From the NCBI RefSeq assembly GCF_009268075.1, contig NZ_VWOH01000003.1, positions 611-49,288 of the forward strand: DNA of 48,678 nucleotides, read 5' to 3'. The position numbers and the translations under genes were made by a program. The notes below the pieces were generated by a model that saw only the letters and a list, made by a program, of their open reading frames with translations, did not search any database and had not been told where the DNA came from. Shown piece after piece: positions 1 through 7,574 of the stretch; within the stretch, counting starts at the first letter, position 1, and every line of letters begins with the position of its first letter. This DNA is from 'Cynodon dactylon' phytoplasma. GTDB lineage: Bacteria; Bacillota_I; Bacilli_A; Acholeplasmatales; Acholeplasmataceae.

Positions 1-1
1 C

Positions 2-622
2 TTATATTTTTTCTGTCTTTTTTAAATCTTTCGAAAGATCATGAATTATATTAAAAAAATAATTAAAATAATCTTCTTCAATATCATATAATTCAGTCAT
101 TTTGTTAATCATTTCCAAAAATCTATTATTATAGTTTTCATCATATCCAGATTGTTGCATTTCTTTTTCTAAATTCTTTTTTATTTGATTAAATGATTCT
201 AAAGAATATAGATGATCTAGAAAAAATTTACCAAAAGATGTCATTATATCAGTCATCGTTAAAAGCGATTTAATTGATTTCTGTTGGTCAAGAGTTGGTA
301 CATGATCAGAAAAAGTTAAATCACTAACGTTTTTGTTTATTAAATTAAAAAATTTTTCATAACAATGATATTGATTCAAAATTTTTTCGTTAAAATTATT
401 TCTTTTAATCATTTGTTTCATGAAATCCCAAACTAGTTCATGTAGTAAATATTTTTTATTTAATAACATTTCATGCATCATTAGATTGTCTTTAACAGTA
501 TATTTTTCAATATCAAAATTTTGTTGTGCTTTGATAGAGTTACGAGCGATAAATAGTAAAAAAAATAATAAAACAGAAGCAGCAAAAAATCTTCTTCTTA
601 TAAATTGAATTTTATTTAACAT
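2..622 (-). CDS. Predicted secreted protein, unknown function
   Basis: A complete 206-residue frame that I do not recognise. The N-terminus is basic (RRR) and then hydrophobic (about residues 13-27), with a likely signal peptidase site after the KA of NSIKAQQ, so a mature protein of about 173 residues should be exported by Sec. The mature part is polar, probably mostly helical, with repeated aromatic/Leu spacing and no cysteine cluster or catalytic motif that I can see. The start is ATG at 620-622, preceded on the minus strand by a GAGG ribosome binding site. A hairpin (650-687) lies directly upstream. In phytoplasmas, small Sec-exported proteins of this build are typical effector candidates because the cells live inside plant and insect cytoplasm; that role is inference. 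Confidence 0.7.
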   Translation of the reverse strand: MLNKIQFIRRRFFAASVLLFFLLFIARNSIKAQQNFDIEKYTVKDNLMMHEMLLNKKYLLHELVWDFMKQMIKRNNFNEKILNQYHCYEKFFNLINKNVSDLTFSDHVPTLDQQKSIKSLLTMTDIMTSFGKFFLDHLYSLESFNQIKKNLEKEMQQSGYDENYNNRFLEMINKMTELYDIEEDYFNYFFNIIHDLSKDLKKTEKI

Positions 623-649
623 TTCTTTAACCTCACTTAGGTTACGCCA

Positions 650-697
650 TCTAGCTTTTTTTCCTATTCCAGAAAAAGAAGTTAGATAGTTTTTTTA
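650..697 (+). terminator. Hairpin with T-run upstream of secreted gene
   Basis: TCTAGCTTTTTTTC (650-663) pairs imperfectly with the GAAAAAGAAGTTAGA stretch (672-686), and on the plus strand a run of seven T follows. There is no plus-strand gene to terminate, so it may instead be a leader hairpin of the minus-strand gene at 2-622, about 28 bases upstream of its start. Confidence 0.4.
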
Positions 698-729
698 ATT
701 TATAAACTGACAATAACTTTAAAAAAAAT

Positions 730-771
730 GATCTCAGTTATACGACACATCTTGAGCGTATAAATGAGGTC
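730..771 (-). terminator. Rho-independent-type terminator, minus strand
   Basis: A 15-base stem (730-744 with 757-771, one mismatch and one GU-type pair) encloses a 12-base loop. Read on the minus strand it is followed by ATTTTTTTT. It is the first terminator downstream of the minus-strand secreted gene at 1034-1432, 262 bases away. Confidence 0.6.
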
Positions 772-883
772 ATTGTGATTATATTATATAAGTATTTTTT
801 CTTGCATAATATACTTTTTTTTCAATAAAACAGGCTTTGTTCCATACTCTATTATAACCTAATTTAAAAGATGTCAAATTAAT

Positions 884-1020
884 AAAAATATTAATAAAAT
901 TTCTATCTTTAAAAGTTTTTCATTGGTTTTAGAACAAATTTGGCCAAAAATATAAGAAGTTTAAAGACAATATTTGAAGTCAGTTTTGCGGCTAGACCTA
1001 TCGCCGAATTTTTTTTAAAA
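884..1020 (+). other. Unassigned open fragment, less AT-rich than its surroundings
   Basis: The interval 623-1033 has no intact gene. Within it a short frame without a start codon runs to about 1029 and reads GFRTNLAKNIRSLK followed by SFAARPIAEFF. Codons such as GCG GCT and ATC GCC make it noticeably richer in G+C than the local background, which suggests the end of an older imported gene. I do not recognise the protein. Confidence 0.25.
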
Positions 1021-1033
1021 TTTTTTTAATTAA

Positions 1034-1432
1034 TTAAAAGTGAGTATGTAAAAAATTTTGAGCCAAAGCATTTCTTTTCAAATCATTAGATTGTAAAATT
1101 CCCTTTAAATTAGTATCAGCATTTTTTCTTATATCTTCTAAAGTAGTAGATTCATTTTTAATCCAAGTAATGAAAAAATTTTCAATAAAATAATTTCTTT
1201 CTTTGTCGACAGTATTTAGCACACTTTTCCTAAATTCAACATATATATCTTCATTATCATTATTATCATTGGACAAAATTTCAAAACATTCTATTTTTGG
1301 TTCAAAATCATTTTTTAATTCCAAGGCAAAAACAGAATTATATCTTAAAATAATTGAAATTAAAAAAAATAAAAAAGATATAAAAGAAATTTTTTTAAAA
1401 AATAAATTAAAATTTTTATTTAAAAAATTCAT
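1034..1432 (-). CDS. Secreted family 1 protein
   Basis: A predicted exported protein of 132 residues. An upstream in-frame ATG exists at 1483, but the start at 1432 is preferred because a strong AAAAGGAG lies just upstream and the residues from here (MNFLNKN) match the starts of the paralogues at 7575 and 9401. The signal peptide ends at NSVFA, the same SVFA/NVFA cleavage context as the paralogues. The C-terminal half aligns with the 7575 protein: a helix around FRKSVLNTV, then LEDIRKNADT, ending in a segment with Arg/Leu-Ala or Thr before a final aromatic-rich tail. Function unknown. A -35/-10 pair lies at 1568-1596 and a terminator at 730-771. Confidence 0.7.
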   Translation of the reverse strand: MNFLNKNFNLFFKKISFISFLFFLISIILRYNSVFALELKNDFEPKIECFEILSNDNNDNEDIYVEFRKSVLNTVDKERNYFIENFFITWIKNESTTLEDIRKNADTNLKGILQSNDLKRNALAQNFLHTHF

Positions 1433-1567
1433 TATTTTAAACTCCTTTTTTTTTAATTTATTCAAAAAAATAATTAAATACAATCTAATTTTAAAACTTT
1501 TTTTAAAAAAAATCTATTTATAAAAAAAAGATCGCAGGATAAAAATAAATAGAAAATTTTTACATTA

Positions 1568-1596
1568 ATATTATATATTGGTGATTAATGAGTCAA
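1568..1596 (-). promoter_or_regulatory. Sigma-70-type promoter for the gene at 1432
   Basis: On the minus strand TTGACT (1591-1596) is followed after 17 bases by TAATAT (1568-1573). It points toward the secreted family 1 gene with a leader of about 130 bases. Confidence 0.5.
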
Positions 1597-1753
1597 AATG
1601 ACATTTTTTGTTTTTTTATACAATGATTTTTCGAATAAACTTCTGATTCACTTTTTTTCTTCTTTTTTTTGCATTTTTATTTATGACTCACAAAATACAC
1701 AACACATATATAAAAAAAACTATTTCTTTTTAAAACCCTCGTGCTCTTTTTTT

Positions 1754-1985
1754 TTATAAATAGATTCTTTTATACGTTTCTAAGTCATATTTTCTTAAAA
1801 TGTCATCAACATCTTTAAAATGAGAGTACTTTTCAGGGATTTTTTATTTCATTCATTATTTTTTTCTTTTATCTAATTGTTTTTTGATTTTCAAAGCGTT
1901 TTTTGTTCCTACCTCATCATTGTCAAAAGCAATTAAAACTTTTATTTCATTTTTTTTTAAGAATCTTAAAATAGTTAAAATTACA
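1754..1985 (-). pseudogene. dnaG: DnaG primase remnant (Toprim end)
   Basis: Reading the minus strand in one frame gives FLKKNEIKVLIAFDNDEVGT and then NALKIKKQLDK, a clear match to the Toprim segment of DnaG-type primases (hydrophobic strand, then DxD, then G). After three in-frame stops the same frame resumes as KIPEKYSHFKDVDDI and LRKYDLETYKRIYL before the true stop. The 5' two thirds of the gene are missing. Phytoplasma mobile units (PMUs) carry their own dnaG, so this is most likely a leftover of such a unit. Nothing convincing can be read in 1990-2220 beyond short open stretches. Confidence 0.6.
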
Positions 1986-2296
1986 AGAAAAAATAATTCA
2001 ATATACAAATATGGAGACAGAATGTCATCAATTAGAAAAAAAATAAAGTTAAAAAACCAAAAATGGTCTGAAATAGGTGGAACTATTCAACGAAAATCAA
2101 CTATGATATAGAAAATTATTGGAATACCTTTAAAAACTGGTTTTCTTAATCATTTTTTTTAAAATTTTTTCTTTAAAATAAGGTTAGTGAAAAAATAAAC
2201 TAATTCAAAATGAAAGGAAATTAAATAAAATATTCTCTACATCGAAAAATATCAACATTCATTTTAATAATTATTAAAAAAATATTCAAAGGATTT

Positions 2297-2923
2297 TTGA
2301 TTTTTTTAATATTTTTAGCTTTAATTATATTTTTAAATAATATATTAAAGGATCCGAGAAAAATAAAACCTGAATCTATAGAAAAACCTATAATTTATGA
2401 AACGAATAAATGGTTTGAAAATAATCAAGAAATGATTATTAAAAGTTATGTTTTTTATGGTTTAAACGGTTTAAATTATTATCAAAAACAACTTGAAAAA
2501 GAAAAAATTAAATCAAATACAGACCAAAATCCTAATTTAATTGATATTTATCAAAATAGAATTCAAAATCAAAAAGAACCTACAGAACTTTTACCCGTTG
2601 TTTATGGTCCTTTTAAAAATTGGGAAGAAGGAGAAACATATTTTGGTTCTTTTCTCCAAGAACATTCATCATCTTCATTAGAACCTTTATCATTTTGTTC
2701 ATATATTGATAATTTTAAAGTATTAGAGAATTTATATCAAATTACTTTTTATTATAAAGGACCTAAAAAATTTTTAGAAATAGATAAAGATTATTATATT
2801 GGAGATGCTAATTTACCTTATGATCCTCAGAAAAAATTATCTCAGCGTAAACAATATCATTTACATTTTAATCCAGTCCGAAACACCCTCAGTGTGTATA
2901 CGGAGAAGTTTAATACTAAATAA
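2297..2923 (+). CDS. Membrane-anchored protein of accessory DNA, unknown
   Basis: A 208-residue frame from a TTG, with one N-terminal transmembrane segment (about residues 2-15 from this start) and a polar domain, probably outside the cell. The TTG lies only three bases after an AAAGGA, too close for normal initiation. The frame is open further up to 2225, where an ATA sits eight bases after AAAGG; I infer that the original start was an ATG there that mutated to ATA, so expression may be low or lost. A decayed paralogue lies on the minus strand at 11335-12045 and shares the NQxMIxKxYxFY and FLEIDxDYYI motifs. The small secreted gene at 2955 follows after 31 bases, probably cotranscribed. Function unknown. 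Confidence 0.6.
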   Translation: MIFLIFLALIIFLNNILKDPRKIKPESIEKPIIYETNKWFENNQEMIIKSYVFYGLNGLNYYQKQLEKEKIKSNTDQNPNLIDIYQNRIQNQKEPTELLPVVYGPFKNWEEGETYFGSFLQEHSSSSLEPLSFCSYIDNFKVLENLYQITFYYKGPKKFLEIDKDYYIGDANLPYDPQKKLSQRKQYHLHFNPVRNTLSVYTEKFNTK

Positions 2924-2954
2924 AATTAAATATTAACAGAGGTATTATATTATT

Positions 2955-3257
2955 ATGAATTTAACTTTACAAAAGATTAAATTTTATTTTATTATTGTTT
3001 TATTTTTTATTTATTTATTTTGTCTTTCCAATATTAATATTATTTGGGCTAAAGATAAAGGTTATAAAAAAAATAATCATTCACAATCTTCTAAAAATAT
3101 AAATAATTTAATAATAAATCAAAGAATACAAGAACAATTAGAAGAAACAACAACAAGAGAAATATTAAATGAAAATTTGATCAATAGAATAAGAAGAAAT
3201 AACGAAGCTTTTAGAATTCTTTTGGAATATTTAAGAACAAGAAATAATAATAATTAA
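2955..3257 (+). CDS. Small secreted protein, unknown function
   Basis: A 100-residue protein. Residues 10-32 are strongly hydrophobic and end in NIIWA, a good signal peptidase site, leaving a mature peptide of about 68 residues. That peptide is very polar, starting KDKGYKKNNHSQSSK and continuing as one long predicted helix rich in Asn, Gln, Glu and Arg (EQLEETTTREILNENL, then RNNEAFRILLEYL). Size and build resemble phytoplasma effectors (small, helical, exported), but it does not carry the classic SVM signal sequence and I cannot match it to SAP11, SAP54/phyllogen or TENGU. It lies 31 bases after the 2297 gene on the same strand. Confidence 0.65.
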   Translation: MNLTLQKIKFYFIIVLFFIYLFCLSNINIIWAKDKGYKKNNHSQSSKNINNLIINQRIQEQLEETTTREILNENLINRIRRNNEAFRILLEYLRTRNNNN

Positions 3258-3283
3258 AGATAATTTAAAATATCTTTTTCTAA

Positions 3284-3497
3284 TTTTTTCAGAATATTAA
3301 AACAAACCATTACCAAAAACCTTTTCTTAAAAATCGGTGTAGGAACTTTAAAACTAACTAGTCGTTGTTTTTTTTGGAGAAGTTTAGCTTATCTAGGTTG
3401 GGAATTATACCAATTAAAAGATTTCAAAAATACTCCTACTACTCCCTCAAACTCAATCACAGAAACAGTTCAAAAACCTATTGCCCGGATGTGACCC
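3284..3497 (+). pseudogene. Fragment of an unknown mobile-unit or plasmid gene
   Basis: An open frame without a start codon reads LKQTITKNLFLKIGVGTLK and later WRSLAYLGWELYQLKDF, ends in KPIARM and stops at TGA. Codon choice (CTA, CGT, CCC, CGG) is less AT-rich than the neighbouring genes. It sits directly before the interlocked repeats and the broken replication gene, so it is probably the 3' end of another gene of the same element. Confidence 0.4.
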
Positions 3498-3515
3498 AGT
3501 CTGAGCAGTTCAGAA
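3488..3515 (+). repeat. Short G+C-richer repeat shared with 10601-10650
   Basis: GACCCAGTCTGA followed by GCAGTTCAG here is the reverse complement or near copy of the TCAGACTGGGTC and GCAGTTCA units at 10601-10650. Both lie at edges of decayed accessory DNA. Confidence 0.45.
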
Positions 3516-3537
3516 ATATAAGTAAAGAATAGATTTA

Positions 3538-3653
3538 TTTCTATGTATTTTCTACATAGAAACCTAGAAATTAGTTAGTTGTGTGTTAATACCAATCCTT
3601 ACTAATTAGTTTCTAGGTTTTTGTATAGAAGACACACAAAAAAAGGATTGGTA
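3538..3653 (+). promoter_or_regulatory. Interlocked inverted repeats, possible rolling-circle origin or RNA switch
   Basis: Four pairs of complementary segments are packed into 116 bases. A plain hairpin TTTCTATGTA/TACATAGAAA (3538-3547/3553-3562) comes first. Then three pairs interleave in the order A-C-B-A'-C'-B': A AAACCTAGAAA (3560-3570) with A' (3610-3620), extended to a near-continuous 19-base stem 3560-3578/3602-3620; C TTGTGTGT (3579-3586) with C' (3632-3639); B TACCAATCCTT (3590-3600) with B' (3643-3653). B and C lie in the loop of A. B' contains the AAGGA ribosome binding site of the broken gene starting at 3660, so B is an anti-Shine-Dalgarno strand. Confidence 0.55.
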
Positions 3654-3659
3654 AATTAA

Positions 3660-4310
3660 ATGGAAAATAAAAAAATCCAATATAAAAATATTTTTATTGC
3701 TTATTTAGACAAAAAAAAGAGTTTTAATGAAAGAGATATTCAAGCCTTTTTACTTAATTTAATGAAACAATACGATAATCAAATTAATTATTTAATTGTG
3801 GGGCAAAAAAGATAAAAGATTTAATGTTTTATTAATGTTAAATAAAAGACCTTGTTTTAGAAATAAAAAGATTTTTAATTTAATACTTAAAGAAAAAAAG
3901 CTCTAAAGCGGCAAAAACTTTAGAACCAATTAATATAGAGAAAATAATATCTTCTAAAAACATTTACTAAGATAGTATAGCACAAAGTGATAAGGTTTGT
4001 GAATATGGTACGCCGCATTTTATTCAAGAAATATCCGAGAAAACTCGTAAAGCCTAAAACGAAGAATATATTGATTACATGAATCGATTAAAAAAGAATT
4101 TGATGAAGACAAGGAAATGACTGTAGAAGAAGTTATAGATTCTGTTTTTAGTTTTTTATATCGTACTTTTATATCGTACTAAAAACTATATGGTAGTCTG
4201 GATCAATTCAGTTAATTAAGATTAGATTACAACTGTTCACATTTTTTTGTAATACTTTAAATATATAATAAAAGATAAATTTTGTATTAAAGAAAAATTT
4301 GTATTTTTAA
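3660..4310 (+). pseudogene. Broken replication-initiator (geminivirus/plasmid Rep-like) gene
   Basis: The frame starts well (ATG at 3660 with AAGGA nine bases upstream) and runs 51 codons: NIFIAYLDKK, then FLLNLMKQYDNQINYLIVG. After a frameshift near 3805 it continues as KDKRFNVLLMLNKRPCFRN and KKIFNLI; further frames give CEYGTPHFIQEISEKTRK, EEYIDYMNRLK and MTVEEVIDSVFSFLYRT. The order, with FxxY at the start, a hydrophobic strand replacing the usual HxHVLL, an RNxxIFNL segment and an EYGxP-type segment before a helical linker, resembles HUH Rep proteins of phytoplasma plasmids and geminiviruses, with the motif II histidines replaced. A 13-base duplication (TATATCGTACTTT-type) disrupts the end. 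A second wreck lies at 13640-14085. Confidence 0.45.
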
Positions 4311-4576
4311 AAGATAAAATTAAAATTAATCTGAAAAATAATAATTACTTTTATTATTTTTTTTATATTTTTTTTAAAAAAATCTATTTTAAGATAATAA
4401 TCTTTTTATATTTTTTAAAATTGTTCTAAAAAAATATAAAAAATAAAATAAAAAAATTTAAAAATAAAAATTCATTATCTAAAATGCAAAGCAAAATTAC
4501 TGATAATATCTCAAAAAAAATAAAAAAATATTATATTTATAAAAATTTTATATTCTTTTGTCTAAAATAATAAAAT

Positions 4577-4609
4577 TTGACATTTTTTCATAAGTTATTA
4601 TAATAACTT
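4577..4609 (+). promoter_or_regulatory. Promoter with overlapping palindrome, for gene at 4676
   Basis: TTGACA (4577-4582), a 16-base spacer and TATAAT (4599-4604) form a near-consensus promoter. An 18-base perfect palindrome AAGTTATTATAATAACTT (4592-4609) covers the -10 box, a position where a repressor dimer would block initiation. Confidence 0.6.
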
Positions 4610-4675
4610 GAAAGCAAATAAATATAGATTTAATTTACTTTTTATTTGTTTGAATTAAAGTTATTAGGGAGTTTT

Positions 4676-5047
4676 ATGATGTCAGTAAAAAAATATAATC
4701 CTTTTAAAAAAATAAAAAATTTTTTTATTGGAATATTTTATGGAATATTAGGATTTGTGGTTGGTATATTAATTGCTTTACTTGTTTGTTTATTAGTTGC
4801 TATATTTATGTCTCAGTCTAGTTCAAATAAAGATGAAACATTACATGAAATGAATGATATAATAGATCGAATTAGAAATAGTGAAGAAGAAGAAGTTAGT
4901 GATGAACAAATTAAACAAATTCTAAAACCGTTTTACAATTTTATGGAACAATTAGAAGATAGTAAAGAAAAAAATACAGATAATTCCACAGAAAAAATAA
5001 AACAATTACAAGCAGAAAAAAATGAATATAATAAAGAACAAGTTTAA
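4676..5047 (+). CDS. Single-pass membrane protein with acidic coiled tail
   Basis: A 123-residue protein starting at the ATG behind AGGGAG. After a basic start (KKYNPFKKIKNFF) one long hydrophobic segment (about residues 16-45, rich in Gly, Val and Leu) is followed by a highly charged tail. The hydrophobic segment lacks a good cleavage site, so I read it as a membrane anchor with the tail outside. The tail carries EEVSDEQIKQ, closely matched by EEVSDQQIEQ in the next gene (5194), and is predicted to be helical or coiled coil. It has its own promoter (4577-4604). No function recognised. Confidence 0.65.
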   Translation: MMSVKKYNPFKKIKNFFIGIFYGILGFVVGILIALLVCLLVAIFMSQSSSNKDETLHEMNDIIDRIRNSEEEEVSDEQIKQILKPFYNFMEQLEDSKEKNTDNSTEKIKQLQAEKNEYNKEQV

Positions 5048-5193
5048 GATTAAGATACTTAATAATTAATAGTGGTAAGAAGATTAAATAAAAAATTCAC
5101 TTTATAGAATTATCTTTTGAATAGATTTATCTTTTGATAAAATCATACTATGAATTTTAATTTTTAAATTAAAATATTAAGGAGTTTTATTTA

Positions 5194-5676
5194 ATGATAT
5201 TAAAAGATAAATTAAAAAATAATATTGATTTATTAATTTTGTTTAAATTATTATTTTTTGTAATTTTTACTTTATTATTTATTAATAAAAATATTATATA
5301 TGCTATGAAAAAAAATCCATCCAATAATGTTGAAAATAATAAGGAAGAAGTTAGTGATCAGCAAATAGAACAATTTGATAAACTTATTAAACAAATTAAA
5401 AGGAGTAAAAATCCTTCTATAAAAAAAGATTTTCAACCTTGGAAACCTAAATTTATTTTAGCAGATTTCGAATTTAAAATACCAAATAATTCTAATTCTC
5501 AACATAGATTATTAACAGATAATCAAAATATTAATTTTTTACCAGAAAGTTCTTCAAATTTAAATTTTAAAAGAACAGATAAAATTCAAACAAATGAAGA
5601 ATCTTCAAAAAAAAGATTAAAAACTAGTAATAACAATCATTATGATATAGATTTAAATGTAGATTTAAATAAATAA
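5194..5676 (+). CDS. Secreted protein with KKRLK and DLN-rich tail
   Basis: A 160-residue protein behind AAGGAG. Residues 12-37 form a signal peptide ending in NIIYA. The mature part starts KKNPSNN, carries the EEVSDQQIEQ segment shared with the preceding gene, then a region with Trp and Pro (DFQPWKPKFILADFEF), and ends with a basic cluster KKRLK (139-143) and YDIDLNVDLNK (150-160). The basic cluster could act as a nuclear localisation signal in a host cell. The DLN repeats resemble but do not match EAR repression motifs (DLNxxP or LxLxL). Effector-like by architecture; function unknown. Confidence 0.65.
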   Translation: MILKDKLKNNIDLLILFKLLFFVIFTLLFINKNIIYAMKKNPSNNVENNKEEVSDQQIEQFDKLIKQIKRSKNPSIKKDFQPWKPKFILADFEFKIPNNSNSQHRLLTDNQNINFLPESSSNLNFKRTDKIQTNEESSKKRLKTSNNNHYDIDLNVDLNK

Positions 5677-5678
5677 AT

Positions 5679-5756
5679 TTTAAACAAAATATATAAAATA
5701 TTTTATGCAAATGAAATATTTTATTTTTTTATATTTAAATTATTATTTTGTTTAAA
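5679..5756 (+). terminator. Nested-palindrome terminator after 5194 gene
   Basis: An inner perfect 11-base stem (5693-5703/5714-5724, loop of 10) sits inside an outer perfect 13-base inverted repeat TTTAAACAAAATA (5679-5691/5744-5756). A T-run follows the inner stem. It begins two bases after the stop codon of the 5194 gene. Confidence 0.6.
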
Positions 5757-5919
5757 TTAAAAATAAACAAAAACATGAAAAAAAGATAAAATAATTAATT
5801 TTTTGTTTTTTTAATTTTTAAATTAATAAAAATAATGTGTTTGTTATAATGAAATACTATTCTTTTTTTATAATTTTAAGTTATTTCTAAAAATTTCATT
5901 AATAATAAAAGTTAAAAAT

Positions 5920-6225
5920 TTGATGAAAAAATTGATTTAGAACTAAATCTTAAAATTAATAATTCTTTTTTTCTGAATATTTAGATTTTAATTTATTTCT
6001 TATGTCTTAAAATCAGAAAATTTTTTTTAGATATTAAAAAAGCTATTGAAATGAAATGTGTACAAACCAAATAGAGAAACTGATAAAAGGTTTATAGCCC
6101 AATTTCCAGATTAGAACAAAAAAATATAAAAAAGATTTTATGTAAGAAAATCATCTTCAATACGACAAAAAAAGAAAAAAAAGGATAAAAAAATTTATAA
6201 CAAAAAAATAAATAAAAATGTGTAT
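5920..6225 (+). other. Decayed coding remains in a gene-free stretch
   Basis: The stretch 5757-6570 has no intact gene. Around 5920-5990 a frame reads EKIDLELNLKINNSFF, reminiscent of the Leu-alternating part of the secreted protein at 19702, and around 6135-6225 a basic frame reads YVRKSSSIRQKKKKK. Multiple stops separate them. This may be a dead relative of the 19702 gene; the similarity is short and low in complexity. Confidence 0.2.
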
Positions 6226-6570
6226 TATTTATTTTTTTGAAAAAATTTAAAAATTTTTTATTTTTCGTTATCTATTTATTAAAGTAAAAACTAGATGGTA
6301 TAGATGGCCATTTATTTAATAAAATCTTTTTAATTTAAAAAATTTTTAATTTAAAAAATATTTTAAATTAAATATAGTAAATATAATAACATATTGTGTC
6401 TTCTTATTAAAAATAAGAAAAGTTTTTTTTTAATCTTATTTTTAATAAAGTAAAAAAATAAGATTAAAAAATTAAAAAAATGTTTTTATTATTTTATTAA
6501 TAATAAAATTAAAATAAAAAAATATTCCTCTTTTCTTTTTGTTTTAAGTTGGTTTCCTTATTTTGAAACT

Positions 6571-6789
6571 AAAAGAATGTTTTTATTAATATTTTATGTT
6601 TTTTTATCAAATCTTTCGTTTTGAAATTAATTTTTTAATCAACCATATATTTTTCAAATAATTTTAATCAAATTTGTAAAAAAAGAAAGACTTTATTTTA
6701 TTAATATTTTTTTTTGAATAATTGTTTTTTTTGTTTTTTTAGTTGTAATTATTTGGTTAATATATTTTGATTCTAATTTATTAAGATAA
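6571..6789 (+). pseudogene. Decayed membrane family 3 copy (tentative)
   Basis: After several stops the frame reads FVKKERLYFINIFF, then (past a TGA) IIVFFVFLVVIIWLIYFDSN and a stop. A basic loop followed by a final hydrophobic helix and a short Asp-containing tail matches the end of the 13215 protein (FIKKSKLIIIENIYF, then a helix ending KYLDFY). It lies directly upstream of a family 2 gene. Confidence 0.3.
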
Positions 6790-6904
6790 AAAAATAAATA
6801 TTTATTTTGATCATAAATTTTTATTTTTTAAAAAATAATTTTTAAATAATTGTAAATTATTATGTATTTCAAAAATTTTTAATTAAAGGATGGTTTCTCG
6901 ATTT

Positions 6905-7309
6905 ATGTTAATTAAATCTTTTAGAATTTATAATATTTTTTCTGGTATTATTTTATTATTTTTATTTTCTTTTTGCTTTCCTAAAGTTTTGTGGGCTGCC
7001 TCTTCTGATTCAGAAATTAATATGAGAAAACAAATTAAACTTGTTTTTAATGAAGAAAGCGGACAAATTGAACAAAAAATTATTTGTTCTGAATATGATG
7101 ATACAAGATCACGTCGTTATTTTGATAGATTAGATTATTTTCGACAATATCATCAAAGACAAAAATATGTAAAACAAAATGATAAAAAAAAAATATCTCA
7201 AACACAACAATCTAAATCTATTTTTGGAGAAAATTCCAAATCAGAAACATTTATTTCTGAAGACGAACAAAATTATCGCGATTCTAAAACTTTATCATTA
7301 TTTAAATAA
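6905..7309 (+). CDS. Secreted family 2 protein
   Basis: A predicted exported protein of 134 residues. An ATG exists at 6890, but it overlaps the AAAGGA ribosome binding site (6885-6890); the next ATG at 6905 has usable spacing. The signal peptide ends at KVLWA. The mature part has a short strand-like segment (RKQIKLVFNEESGQIEQ) and then a very basic, Gln-rich region (RSRRYFDRLDYFRQYHQR, KYVKQNDKKK). It ends in YRDSKTLSLFK, almost the same as YRDSQTLLLFK at the end of the paralogue at 12636. Between the paralogues the start of the mature domain and the extreme C-terminus are conserved while the middle has diverged. Function unknown. Confidence 0.7.
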   Translation: MLIKSFRIYNIFSGIILLFLFSFCFPKVLWAASSDSEINMRKQIKLVFNEESGQIEQKIICSEYDDTRSRRYFDRLDYFRQYHQRQKYVKQNDKKKISQTQQSKSIFGENSKSETFISEDEQNYRDSKTLSLFK

Positions 7310-7339
7310 TTAATTTTTTTATTTTTTTAAAGAAAAAAA

Positions 7340-7530
7340 TAGATCAAATTTTATTTAAAAAATGAACAAAATAACTATTTTAAAATTTTTTTTGTAAATT
7401 TTTTTATTCTTTTACTCATTTTAATTTATATTATTCTTTTTTTGAAAAAAAGTAAAAAAAGTCAAAAGGTTTCTTTTTTTTAGACAATTAGATATATTTT
7501 TTTTATTATTACATTGTATTTAAAAGTTTT
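7340..7530 (+). other. Hydrophobic out-of-frame remnant
   Basis: Between two secreted-protein genes an ATG at 7362 starts NKITILKFFL and stops; shifted by one base the sequence goes on as VNFFILLLILIYIILFLKK. This looks like a dead short membrane peptide. Nothing else is visible here. Confidence 0.25.
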
Positions 7531-7574
7531 GTTTTTAATCTTTTTCATAATTGAAAAAAAAGGAGTTTAAAATA

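Noticed and set aside
1203-1523. Plus-strand frame of 106 codons opposite the secreted family 1 gene
   Set aside because: It is the complement of a hydrophobic signal peptide and Phe/Lys-rich leader, has no ribosome binding site, and runs against a gene with clear paralogues.
1884-2111. Plus-strand 75-codon frame
   Set aside because: It overlaps the DnaG remnant on the other strand, lacks a ribosome binding site and mixes low-complexity Phe/Lys runs with an unassignable end.
2955-3257. Known effectors SAP11, SAP54/phyllogen or TENGU
   Set aside because: Size and export signal fit, but neither the SVM-type signal sequence nor the diagnostic mature residues are recognisable.
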